In this document: in pieces, positions 9,889 through 18,605 of the stretch
How the letters are laid out: each line of letters begins with the position of its first letter
Numbering within the stretch: position 1 is the stretch's first letter
From: Paracoccus methylarcula
GTDB taxonomy: Bacteria > Pseudomonadota > Alphaproteobacteria > Rhodobacterales > Rhodobacteraceae
Assembly (NCBI RefSeq): GCF_003007735.2
Contig: NZ_PXNQ02000003.1
Location: 186,001-250,000, forward strand
DNA length: 64,000 nt
Reading direction: 5' to 3'
Translations under genes and position numbers: made by a program
Notes under the pieces: model-generated
What the model was told of the DNA's origin: nothing
What the model saw: only the letters and a program-made list of their open reading frames with translations
Database searches by the model: none

Positions 9889-10863
9889 ATGCGCATTTAC
9901 CGTTTCGCCGCCGCAGCCGCGTCTGCCTTCATGCTGGTTCAGCCCGCCATCGCACAAGAGGATCGCGAGGACTGGCCAAGCAGCATGACCATCGGCACCG
10001 CCAGCCAGGGTGGGACCTATTTCATCTATGGCACGGGCCTGGCGGCATTGATCAGCAAGAACCTTGGCGTGAACGCGTCAGCCGAGGTCACCGGCGGCCC
10101 GGTGCAGAACGCCACGCTGGTCGAAACCGGCGATCACCAGATCGGCCTGCTGACCATGGGCCCCGCCCATGAAGCCTGGAGCGGCGAAAGCGAATTGGCT
10201 CCGGGTGTCGAACACAAGCAGTTGCGTGCATTGTTCCCGATGTATCAGACTCCGTTCGAATCCGTCGCGCTGGCATCTACCGGAATCGGCGATGTCTCCG
10301 ACCTGGATGGCAGGAACGTCTCGGTCGGACCGGCCGGCGGAACCGCCGCGACCTATTGGCCGCGCTTTTTCGAGGTGGTCGGGGTCAGCCCGAATGTCAG
10401 CTATGCCGGTGGCAGCGATTCGACCGGGCAGGTCAAGGACGGCCTGATCGACGCCTTCGCCTTCGCCGCCGGTGTTCCGATTTCCGCCTTTTCGCAGATC
10501 GCGGCTGAGAACAAGGTAAACATCTTCGGCTTCACCGAAGAGCAGCGCGACCAGATCCTCGAGACAATGCCCGAGGTCTCGGCCTATGACATCCCCGAGG
10601 GCATGTATCCCGGTGTTCCGGCGCATGGCACCGTGGCAATGTGGAATTTCGCCACCGCCTCGGCCGAGATGTCCGAAAGCCTTGCCTATGAAATCACCAA
10701 GCTGGTGATGGAGAACAACGAGGCAATGGTCCAGATCCATGCGGCCGCCGCCGAAACGCTGCCCGAGAACGCGGACAAGAACGGCTTCCTGCCCTATCAT
10801 CCGGGCGCCGTCCGTTATTTCGACGAGGCCGGGATCGAGATCCCGGACGAATTGCGCGGCTGA
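9889..10863 (+). CDS. TAXI family TRAP transporter substrate-binding protein
   Basis: Periplasmic binding protein of 324 residues. The start at 9889 follows a good GGGAGG site; an in-frame ATG at 9859 lies upstream without a comparable site. A Sec signal ends around A-I-A-Q (residues 21-24). The mature protein starts with the TAXI signature M-T-I-G-T-A-S-Q-G-G-T-Y-F-I-Y-G and includes V-S-V-G-P-A-G-G-T-A. The ligand is unknown; TAXI systems are tied to glutamate and other dicarboxylates, and the upstream DctBD-like pair suggests an acidic ligand. The partner permease follows after a hairpin-containing gap. Confidence 0.92.
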   Translation: MRIYRFAAAAASAFMLVQPAIAQEDREDWPSSMTIGTASQGGTYFIYGTGLAALISKNLGVNASAEVTGGPVQNATLVETGDHQIGLLTMGPAHEAWSGESELAPGVEHKQLRALFPMYQTPFESVALASTGIGDVSDLDGRNVSVGPAGGTAATYWPRFFEVVGVSPNVSYAGGSDSTGQVKDGLIDAFAFAAGVPISAFSQIAAENKVNIFGFTEEQRDQILETMPEVSAYDIPEGMYPGVPAHGTVAMWNFATASAEMSESLAYEITKLVMENNEAMVQIHAAAAETLPENADKNGFLPYHPGAVRYFDEAGIEIPDELRG

Positions 10864-10869
10864 CGCGCA

Positions 10870-10903
10870 GCGGCGCCCCGATGCCGACAATCCGGGGCGC
10901 CGC
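10870..10903 (+). terminator. Intercistronic GC-rich hairpin between TRAP genes
   Basis: A perfect 11-bp inverted repeat, 10870-10880 and 10893-10903, flanks a 12-nt loop just after the stop codon of the binding-protein gene. No long T-run follows, so it is more likely an attenuating or mRNA-stabilising hairpin that keeps the binding protein in excess over the permease than a full terminator. Confidence 0.6.
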
Positions 10904-11007
10904 ATTCTCTCCGACAGCACCGTGCGGAAGGTCTTGCCGCACATGATCCGGACAACCGGGCGAACCGATCGCCGCCGGTCCTGTCCTCATTTGCAATGGA
11001 GTCCTCG

Positions 11008-13194
11008 ATGTCCCATGCCAACCTGTCACAGCCGAGCCCTGCCGATCCGGAGACGCCGGTCATCGCGCAAGGGGTCGATGACGAACCGCTCACCCCGACG
11101 CAACGCGACCTGCGGGGCCGCATCGGCCTGCTCTTTGCCGCGCTTTGTATCGGCTATACGCTGTTTCACCTTCTGGTCATGAACCTGTTCCCGCTTGAGA
11201 CATGGGCCTATCGCATGATCCATGTCACCGGCGGCCTGGTGATCGGCTTCCTGGGCTATTCGGCGCTGACCCAGTCTGACGCAGCGTTGAAAGGCGAGTT
11301 CGGCCTCGCCCGGCGCGGCTGGCCGGAAAAGGCGCTTCTGGCGCTCGCCCTGGCGGGTACGGGCTATGCCTTCGCGATGATTGCCTATGCCTGGCTGGGC
11401 TGGTGGTTCGCCGGTGCGGCCAATCCGCCCCCCTTCGTGTTCGGCAGTTTCGGCATTCCGCTGATCCTGGGAACCATCGCGGCAGTTGTCGCGGGCTGGT
11501 TGTATTCCGGGCGTGACCGCAGCCGGATCTATGAAGGCGACTGGCTGCTGGGCATCGCATCAATCGCGATGCTCGGCTATATCCTGTTCGTCGTGGGCGC
11601 GCTGCGCCTGCGGGCGGGAACCGCGATGGCGCAACCAGGAGATCTCTTCGCGGCAGCCGCCGGTGTCATCCTGATCCTGGAACTGACACGCCGCCTGACC
11701 GGGCTGGTGCTGGTCGTCATCGTCTGCGTCTTCATCGCCTATTCCTTCATGGGACCGTGGTTGCCGGGTTTCCTGAACCATCGCGGCTATGACGCGTCGC
11801 GCTTCTTTACCTATATCTTCACCGATCAGGGGATTCTCGGTGCGCCGATCGCCGTGTCCTCGACATATATCATCCTGTTCATCGTCTTCGCGGCTTTCCT
11901 GCAGGCCTCGAAGGTCGGCGATTATTTCGTCAACTTCGCCTTTGCCGCCGCAGGGCAGGCGCGCGGCGGTCCGGCCAAGGTGGCGGTCTTCGCCAGCGGG
12001 CTGATGGGCATGATCAACGGGACTTCGGCAGGCAATGTCGTCTCGACCGGCTCACTGACGATCCCGTTGATGAAGCGTGTCGGCTATCCGGCGAAATCGG
12101 CGGCCGCGATCGAGGCCACGGCCTCGTCCGGCGGGCAGATCCTGCCACCGATCATGGGCGCGGGCGCCTTCATCATGGCCGAGGTCACCGGGATTCCCTA
12201 TACCGAGATCGTCGTCGCCGCGATCATCCCGGCGGTGCTGTATTTCATCTCGGTCTATTTCATGGTCGATCTTCAGGCCCTGAAACTGAACATGAAGGGC
12301 CTGCCCCGCGCCGAACTGCCCAAATTCGCCTTGCTGGTGCGCCAGATCTACCTGTTTTTGCCAATCATCATCCTGATCTACACACTGTTCGCCGGCTATT
12401 CGGTCATCCGTGCGGGCACGCTGGCGATGATCTCGGCCGCGGTCGTGAGCTGGCTGACACCGCATCGGATGGGAGTGCGGCAGGTGCTGCACGCATTGGA
12501 CCTGGGCGCGCGCATGTCGATCCAGATGGTGGCCGTCTGTGCGGCAGCCGGGGTGATCGTCGGTGTCATCGCCCTGACCGGGGTCGGTGCGCGCTTTTCC
12601 ACCCTGCTGCTGACCATCGCCGATCAAAGCCAGCTCCTGGCGCTGTTCTTTGCCATGTGCATCTCGGTCCTGCTGGGAATGGGCATGCCGACGACCGCGG
12701 CCTATGCGGTGGCGGCGGCGGTGGTCGCGCCGGGGCTGGTCTCACTGGGCATTCCCGTCCTGGTCGCGCATTTCTTCGTGTTCTATTACGCGGTGATGTC
12801 GGCGATCACGCCGCCGGTGGCGCTGGCCGCCTATGCCGGCGCGGGGCTGTCGGGTTCGGATCCGATGAAGACTTCCTTCGAGGCGTTCCGCCTCGGTCTT
12901 GCCGCCTTCATCGTGCCGTTCATGTTCTTCTCGTCGCATGAACTGCTGATGCAGGGCGAATGGCTGGACATCCTGCATGTCTTCGTCTCGGCGATGCTGG
13001 GCATGTTCCTGCTGTCGGCTGCGGTCATCGGCTATTATTTCGGCCCGCTCAATATCGCGCTGCGCGCCGTTCTGCTGGCTGGCGCGCTGGCCATGGTCGA
13101 TGGCGGCTGGTTCAGCGACCTGGCGGGCCTGGCCATCGCGGGCGGGCTGTTCATCCTGCAACGCGGCCTGCCGACCCGCCGGCCGGCAGGTTGA
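11008..13194 (+). CDS. TRAP transporter fused permease (DctQM-type, TAXI class)
   Basis: Polytopic inner-membrane protein of 728 residues that couples ion gradients to uptake of the ligand delivered by the TAXI binding protein. ATG 11008 is chosen because GGAG sits 6-7 nt before it; the ATG at 10996 overlaps that site. The first roughly 200 residues carry the small-subunit-like (DctQ) part and the rest is the large DctM-like part, with the family signatures N-G-T-S-A-G-N-V-V-S-T-G and S-S-G-G-Q-I-L-P-P-I-M-G-A-G-A-F and later G-M-G-M-P-T-T-A-A-Y. Intact. Confidence 0.93.
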   Translation: MSHANLSQPSPADPETPVIAQGVDDEPLTPTQRDLRGRIGLLFAALCIGYTLFHLLVMNLFPLETWAYRMIHVTGGLVIGFLGYSALTQSDAALKGEFGLARRGWPEKALLALALAGTGYAFAMIAYAWLGWWFAGAANPPPFVFGSFGIPLILGTIAAVVAGWLYSGRDRSRIYEGDWLLGIASIAMLGYILFVVGALRLRAGTAMAQPGDLFAAAAGVILILELTRRLTGLVLVVIVCVFIAYSFMGPWLPGFLNHRGYDASRFFTYIFTDQGILGAPIAVSSTYIILFIVFAAFLQASKVGDYFVNFAFAAAGQARGGPAKVAVFASGLMGMINGTSAGNVVSTGSLTIPLMKRVGYPAKSAAAIEATASSGGQILPPIMGAGAFIMAEVTGIPYTEIVVAAIIPAVLYFISVYFMVDLQALKLNMKGLPRAELPKFALLVRQIYLFLPIIILIYTLFAGYSVIRAGTLAMISAAVVSWLTPHRMGVRQVLHALDLGARMSIQMVAVCAAAGVIVGVIALTGVGARFSTLLLTIADQSQLLALFFAMCISVLLGMGMPTTAAYAVAAAVVAPGLVSLGIPVLVAHFFVFYYAVMSAITPPVALAAYAGAGLSGSDPMKTSFEAFRLGLAAFIVPFMFFSSHELLMQGEWLDILHVFVSAMLGMFLLSAAVIGYYFGPLNIALRAVLLAGALAMVDGGWFSDLAGLAIAGGLFILQRGLPTRRPAG

Positions 13195-13223
13195 TCATGT
13201 GACATCGGGCCGCCCATGAACAG

Positions 13224-13263
13224 GGCGGTGGCATGGCCACCAACAGGCTGCCATGCCATCGCC
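13224..13263 (+). terminator. Hairpin downstream of the TRAP permease
   Basis: A 13-bp stem with one G-T mismatch (13224-13236 with 13251-13263) and a 14-nt loop lies 30 nt after the permease stop. It is a likely terminator separating the TRAP operon from the cytosine genes, although it lacks a clear U-tract. Confidence 0.5.
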
Positions 13264-13391
13264 GGATTCTGCCTAAATCCTCGACACCGGATAACCCCCT
13301 GACATCCGGTTGGTTCTCGTGGCCGCTCTTGCCTTGTGTTATCCTGCGCATCCAGCAAGATTGACATCACCACAATCCGACGGGGGACAAT

Positions 13392-13847
13392 ATGATGAAA
13401 GACGCGGATCAGCGATTCATGGCCCTGGCCCTGGCCGAGGCCGAGCAGGGGATGGCGGATGGCGGGCTGCCGATCGGCGCGGTGCTGGTCCGGAACGGCG
13501 AGGTGGTTGCGGCAGGCCATAATCAGCGCGTGCAGCACGGTGATCCCATCGCGCATGGAGAGATGGACTGCCTGCGCAAGGCCGGACGGCAGCGCAGCTA
13601 TCGTGACACGGTGCTTTATACCACGCTCAGCCCCTGCATGATGTGCAGCGGCACGATCCTGCAATTCGGCATCCCCCGCGTCGTCATCGGAGAGGCCGAG
13701 AATTTCGAGGGCGACATCCCCTTCCTGCGCGAGCGCGGGGTCGAGGTCACGCTGATGGATGACGAGGACTGCAAGGACGTGATGCGGCGTTTCCTGGCCC
13801 GGCCCGGCAATCTGGAGCTGTGGCACGAAGACATCGCCGAAGATTGA
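13392..13847 (+). CDS. Cytosine deaminase, small (fungal-type) zinc deaminase
   Basis: Cytoplasmic zinc-dependent nucleobase deaminase of 151 residues, expected to convert cytosine to uracil and ammonia. The zinc-site motifs are H-G-E (in I-A-H-G-E-M-D-C-L) and P-C-M-M-C (in T-L-S-P-C-M-M-C-S-G). The H-G-E form, short length and the acidic C terminus ending L-W-H-E-D resemble the yeast Fcy1 class and not the long TIM-barrel E. coli CodA. The CodB-like permease 11 nt downstream supports cytosine over guanine or tRNA adenosine as substrate. Confidence 0.85.
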   Translation: MMKDADQRFMALALAEAEQGMADGGLPIGAVLVRNGEVVAAGHNQRVQHGDPIAHGEMDCLRKAGRQRSYRDTVLYTTLSPCMMCSGTILQFGIPRVVIGEAENFEGDIPFLRERGVEVTLMDDEDCKDVMRRFLARPGNLELWHEDIAED

Positions 13848-13858
13848 GGGGCAGCGAG

Positions 13859-15136
13859 ATGGATCAGAAAAGCCAGGATTACCCGCTGTCCGAAGTGCCT
13901 CAGGCGGCGCGCAAGAGCTTTGGGTCGCTCGTTGTCGTGCTGCTGGGCTTCACCTTCTTCACCGCGACGATGTTCGCGGGCGGCCGGATCGGCGCGGCCT
14001 TTCCGCTCTGGCCCGACCTGGTCGCGATCATCGTGACCGGGAACCTGCTTCTGGGCGCCTATGTCGCGGTGCTGGGGATGATCGGCGCGCGTACGGGGTT
14101 GAACACCGCGCTGCTCAGCCGTTTCAGCTTTGGCCGGATCGGGGCGAAACTGCCCGATCTGCTGCTCGGCTTCACGCAGATCGGCTGGTATGGCTGGGGC
14201 ACGGCGACCATGGCCGTCGTGCTGCTGCGATTGGTCGGGATGGATGCCGAGACGCATTCGACCCTGGCTTACGCCTTGATGATCCTCTTCGGCCTTGCCT
14301 TCTGCTGGACGGCCTATATCGGCTATCGCGGGCTGGAGATGTTGTCGGTCGTCTCGGTGCCGCTGATGATCCTGCTTCTGGCGATATCGCTGTGGATCGC
14401 GGTCGGTGACGGCGGAGGCGGCCAGGGCCTGATGGCGATCCAGCCCGGCGAGGCGCTTGGCATCGGCACCGCCATCACCATGGTTTTCGGCACTTTCGTA
14501 TCCGGCGGCACGCAGGCGACCAACTGGACCCGTTTCGCGGCCAGCCCGAGCCAGGCTGTCTGGGCGTCCCTGATAGCCTTCTTCATCGGCAACGGCCTGA
14601 TGATCGCCACCGGGGCGCTCGGGGCATTGGTCTATCAACAGCCCGATATCGTCGATGTGCTGGTGATCCAGGGGCTGACCATGCTGGGGATCGTGATGCT
14701 GTTTTTGAACCTGTGGACCACGCAGGACAACACCATCTACAATTTCTCGGCCGTGGGCTGCACAGGCTTCGCCACCGAGAACCGGCGATTGGTCACGATC
14801 ATCGGTGCAGCCATCGGGACGGTCCTCGCGCTTCTGAGGATCGACCTGCATCTCATCCCGTTCCTGCTGCTTCTGGGCACATTCATTCCGCCGATCGGCG
14901 GGGTCATCATGGCCGACTACCTGGTCAAGCGCCGCGGCTCCTATCCACCGGTCGCGACGGCCGATCTGCCGGATTTCAACAAGGCGGGCCTGGCCGGATA
15001 TGTCGTCGGCTGCCTCGCAGCCTATTTCAGCCCGGGCATTCCGCCGCTCATCGGCATCATCGTGGCAATCCTGGTCTATATCGTGGTCGACCGGATACTG
15101 ACGGCACGGGACACACCGGCGACCAGTTCGCAATAA
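13859..15136 (+). CDS. codB: Cytosine permease CodB (NCS1 family)
   Basis: Twelve-segment inner-membrane nucleobase transporter of 425 residues. ATG 13859 has a GAGGGG site upstream and removes a basic N-terminal extension that overlaps the deaminase gene. Family features include G-G-R-I-G in segment 1, Q-I-G-W-Y-G-W-G-T in segment 3, S-G-G-T-Q-A-T-N-W-T-R and L-W-T-T-Q-D-N-T-I-Y-N-F, a CodB-type signature. Together with the preceding deaminase it forms a two-gene cytosine scavenging unit. Confidence 0.92.
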   Translation: MDQKSQDYPLSEVPQAARKSFGSLVVVLLGFTFFTATMFAGGRIGAAFPLWPDLVAIIVTGNLLLGAYVAVLGMIGARTGLNTALLSRFSFGRIGAKLPDLLLGFTQIGWYGWGTATMAVVLLRLVGMDAETHSTLAYALMILFGLAFCWTAYIGYRGLEMLSVVSVPLMILLLAISLWIAVGDGGGGQGLMAIQPGEALGIGTAITMVFGTFVSGGTQATNWTRFAASPSQAVWASLIAFFIGNGLMIATGALGALVYQQPDIVDVLVIQGLTMLGIVMLFLNLWTTQDNTIYNFSAVGCTGFATENRRLVTIIGAAIGTVLALLRIDLHLIPFLLLLGTFIPPIGGVIMADYLVKRRGSYPPVATADLPDFNKAGLAGYVVGCLAAYFSPGIPPLIGIIVAILVYIVVDRILTARDTPATSSQ

Positions 15137-15144
15137 GACATCGC

Positions 15145-15163
15145 ATGGCGGGCAGCCCGCCAT
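15145..15163 (+). terminator. Short GC hairpin after codB
   Basis: An 8-bp perfect stem (15145-15152 with 15156-15163) and 3-nt loop lie just after the codB stop, between two convergent genes. Transcription termination is likely but no U-run follows. Confidence 0.4.
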
Positions 15164-15325
15164 CGCGACCCGCCCGCCGATGCGGATCACGGCGAGTCAC
15201 CTGGACGGGAAGCACCGGAATACCGTAACCCGCCTGCTCGGCACGGACCATTGACCCGGCGGCCCGTTCGCGGAACTCGCCCCCACGGGCTGAGATTTTC
15301 CTTGCACAAGAGCGCGAATGCGCGC

Positions 15326-18300
15326 CTATTCCACGACCACCGACAGGCGCGGTTTGCTGTCATGCGGACGGTCGTTCTCCAACTGCGAGACACGAGTTTC
15401 CAGCTCCGCGATCCCGGCGGCAACCTCTTCGGGGGCAAGTGCCTCGGGTTCCTCCTCCTTGCGGCCGATCATGCCGCGTGTCAGCCGGGCCAGCAGGCGC
15501 GACAGATCGTCCATGATCAGGAAGAAGGCCGGCACCACCAGAAGCGACAGCACGGTCGAAACGATGATCCCCCCGATCACCGCCGTCGCCATGGGCGCGC
15601 GGAAGGATCCCCCCTCGCCCACCCCGAGGGCCGAGGGCAGCATCCCCGCCGACATGGCAATCGAGGTCATCACGATGGGCTGGGCGCGCTTGTGCCCGGC
15701 CTCCATCACCGCCTTGATCCGGTCCATCCCCTGCCGCCGCATCTCGATGGCGAAATCGACCAGCAGGATGGCGTTCTTGGTCACGATCCCCATCAGCATC
15801 AGGATGCCGATCATCACCGGCATCGATAGTGGCGACGAGGTCAGGATCAGTGCCGAGGCCACGCCGCCGATGGCCAGCGGCAGCGACAGAAGGATGGTAA
15901 AGGGCTGGATCACGCTGCCGAACAGCAGGATCAGCACCGACAACACCAGCATCAGCCCCATGATCATGGCATTGCCGAAACTTTCCATCAGTTCGGCCTG
16001 GATCTCGGCATCGCCGGATTCGGCCACCCGCACGCCGGGCGGCAGATCCACCCCGGTGACAAGCTCGTTGAAACGCTCCGTCGCAGAACCGAGCGCCACG
16101 CCGACGGGCAGGCTGGCGCCGATGGTCGCCTTGCGGGTGCGGTTGAGCCGCTCTATGGACGAAGGACCTTCGCCGATGCGGATATCGGCGACGGATTTCA
16201 GCGGCACCGAGCCGCCCGTGACCGTCGCGACACGCAGGGCGCCGATCCGGGCAAGATCGCCGCGCGTCGCGTCGTTCAGCCGCACCCGCACGGGCACCAA
16301 CCGGTCGTCTATCGCGAGCTTGGCCAGCGCCGCATCGATATCGCCGATGGTCGCCACCCGCACCGTCGCGGCGATGGCGGCGGTGGTCACGCCAAGCCGT
16401 GCTGCCTCGTCGGGCTTGGGCGTGATCTGCAATTCGGGCCGGGGCAGCGCGCCTTCGGTGCCGACATCTGCCAGCAACGGATCGCCGCTCAGCGCGTTTT
16501 CCAGCATGGCGACGGCGCGGTTCAGGCTCTCTTCGTCGTTGGACAGGATCGAGAAGGACAGGTCGCGCTCTCCCCGGTCGTTCAGCCTGTAGGTGCGAAT
16601 ATCGGGGACATCGCGCAGCATCAGGGCAATCTCGGCCTCGATCACGTTCTGGGGCTTGGTTCTGCCCTTGTTCTCGACATCCGGAACGATGGCAGAAAGC
16701 AGCGGCACCGAATTGCCGATCCCGGCCAGCCTATGCAGCAGCGAATGGTCCAGCTTGTCCAGAAGCACCGTCACCGAGGCACGGCGGATATCGAGATCCC
16801 CGGTCGGCGACGAGCCGCCCAGAACGAAGATGTCTTTCACCCCCTCGATCCCGCGGATGCGCTCGGTCATGGTGCTGGTCGTGCGCTCGGTTTCCTCCAG
16901 CGTTGCGCCGGGTGGCAGTTCGACACTGATCGAGATACGGCTGACATCCTCGGGCGGCAGGAAGCTGCCGGGCACCCGAAGCATGAAAAAGACCGAGACG
17001 ATCAGGACCAGGATCGCGGTCAGCATGGTCAGGTATTTGTGCCGGGTGGTCATCGCCACGAAACGCAGGTAGCCGCGCATCACTGGACCGTCACGTTTTC
17101 CCTCCCCGTGCCCGGCGGCGTCCTTGTCGCGCATCAGGTAAGCCGCCATCATCGGCGTGATCAGCCGCGCCACCAACAGCGAGAAAGCCACGGCGATGGC
17201 CACGGTCAGGCCGAACTGCCGGAAATACTGGCCTGGAATGCCGGGCATGAAACTGACCGGGACGAACACGGCGATGATGGTGAAGGTGGTCGCGATCACC
17301 GCCAGCCCGATCTCGTCTGCGGCCTCCATGGCCGCGCGATATGGCGTCTTGCCCATGCGGATATGGCGGGCGATATTCTCGATCTCGACGATGGCGTCAT
17401 CGACGAGGATGCCGGTGGCCAGTGTAAGTGCAAGGAAACTGACCAGGTTCAGCGAAAAGCCCAGCAGGTCCATCATCCAGAAGGTCGGGATGGCCGATAG
17501 CGGCAGGGCCACGGCGGCGATGAGCGTCGCGCGCCAGTTGCGCAGGAAGGCGAGCACAACCAGCACGGCCAGTAGCGCGCCCTCCAACAGCGTATGCAGC
17601 GCCGCCTCGTAATTGCCATAGGTGTAATAGACCGTATCATCGACGAGGCTTATTCCGACCTCGGGATACTGGCCCCGCAACTCGTCCAGCATCTCGTTGG
17701 TCACCTCGGCCACCGACACTTCCGAGGCGCCCTTGGCCCGGAATACCGCGAAGGTCACGACCGGCGTGCCGTTGAAACGTGAGAACGACCGCAGTTCCTC
17801 GTAGGTGTCGGTGATCGTCCCCAGTTCCGACAGCCGGACATAACGCCCGCCGCCAAGCGCGATGGTGGTGCGGGAAAGCTGCTCGACCGTGCTGGCATCG
17901 CCCAGGGTGCGGATCGCCTGCTCTCCGGCGCCGAGCTCCGCCCTGCCGGAACCGAGATTGGTGTTGGTCAGGCGCAGTTGCGAGCTGACCTGTTCGGCAG
18001 TCACGTCATAACTGGCCAGCCGCACCGGATCGAGTTCGATGCGGATCTCGCGGTCGGCGCCGCCATAGCGGTCCACCCGGCCGATGCCGGGCCGGCCCTG
18101 GAGCGCGCGCTTGATCTTGTCGTCCACGAACCAGGACAGTTCCGCCATCGTCATATCGGGGGCCGACACGGCGAAGGTCATGATCGCCTGCCCCTCGACA
18201 TCGATACGGTTGACGATGGGGGTTTCCACGTCGCCCGGCAGGTCCCCGACGATCTTGTCGATGGCGTCCTTGGTATCCTGCACCGCCTTGTCGGTGGGCA

Positions 18301-18595
18301 CTTCCATGCGGAACTCGACCAATGTCTGGGACTGCCCGTCGGTCACGGTCGAGGTCACGTTCTTGACGCCCGCAATGCCCGCGACGGAGTCCTCGACCTC
18401 CTTGGTCACCTGCGTCTCAAGCTCGGCCGGGGCGGCGCCGGATTGAGCTACCGTCACTGCGACAAGCGGCACATCGATATTGGGAAAGCGGGTGATGGGC
18501 AGGCTGTTGAAGCTTTGCCAGCCCAGCATCAGCAGCATGAAGAACGCCAGAAGCGGCGCGACGGGATTGCGGATCGCCCAAGCCGAGAAATTCAT
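15326..18595 (-). CDS. RND efflux pump inner-membrane permease
   Basis: Trimeric proton-driven exporter of 1089 residues of the AcrB/MexB (HAE) superfamily. The ATG at 18595 (M-N-F-S-A-W-A-I-R-N-P) follows a GAGGGTGGA site and fits the family N terminus; the upstream in-frame ATG at 18655 would overlap the adaptor gene. Twelve membrane segments and two large periplasmic loops are visible. Segment 4 carries the proton-relay D-D pair at about residues 398-399 (L-V-D-D-A-I-V-E-I-E-N), and a second family block reads M-G-I-V-T-K-N-A-I-L-L-V-D. The C terminus has a short acidic helical tail. No outer-membrane factor gene is adjacent. Drug versus envelope substrate cannot be told. Confidence 0.94.
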   Translation of the reverse strand: MNFSAWAIRNPVAPLLAFFMLLMLGWQSFNSLPITRFPNIDVPLVAVTVAQSGAAPAELETQVTKEVEDSVAGIAGVKNVTSTVTDGQSQTLVEFRMEVPTDKAVQDTKDAIDKIVGDLPGDVETPIVNRIDVEGQAIMTFAVSAPDMTMAELSWFVDDKIKRALQGRPGIGRVDRYGGADREIRIELDPVRLASYDVTAEQVSSQLRLTNTNLGSGRAELGAGEQAIRTLGDASTVEQLSRTTIALGGGRYVRLSELGTITDTYEELRSFSRFNGTPVVTFAVFRAKGASEVSVAEVTNEMLDELRGQYPEVGISLVDDTVYYTYGNYEAALHTLLEGALLAVLVVLAFLRNWRATLIAAVALPLSAIPTFWMMDLLGFSLNLVSFLALTLATGILVDDAIVEIENIARHIRMGKTPYRAAMEAADEIGLAVIATTFTIIAVFVPVSFMPGIPGQYFRQFGLTVAIAVAFSLLVARLITPMMAAYLMRDKDAAGHGEGKRDGPVMRGYLRFVAMTTRHKYLTMLTAILVLIVSVFFMLRVPGSFLPPEDVSRISISVELPPGATLEETERTTSTMTERIRGIEGVKDIFVLGGSSPTGDLDIRRASVTVLLDKLDHSLLHRLAGIGNSVPLLSAIVPDVENKGRTKPQNVIEAEIALMLRDVPDIRTYRLNDRGERDLSFSILSNDEESLNRAVAMLENALSGDPLLADVGTEGALPRPELQITPKPDEAARLGVTTAAIAATVRVATIGDIDAALAKLAIDDRLVPVRVRLNDATRGDLARIGALRVATVTGGSVPLKSVADIRIGEGPSSIERLNRTRKATIGASLPVGVALGSATERFNELVTGVDLPPGVRVAESGDAEIQAELMESFGNAMIMGLMLVLSVLILLFGSVIQPFTILLSLPLAIGGVASALILTSSPLSMPVMIGILMLMGIVTKNAILLVDFAIEMRRQGMDRIKAVMEAGHKRAQPIVMTSIAMSAGMLPSALGVGEGGSFRAPMATAVIGGIIVSTVLSLLVVPAFFLIMDDLSRLLARLTRGMIGRKEEEPEALAPEEVAAGIAELETRVSQLENDRPHDSKPRLSVVVE

Positions 18596-18605
18596 GGTTC
18601 CACCC

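Noticed and set aside
13616..15190. Minus-strand open frame of 524 codons opposite codB
   Set aside because: Antisense shadow of an intact transporter gene; composition is typical of reversed membrane-protein codons.
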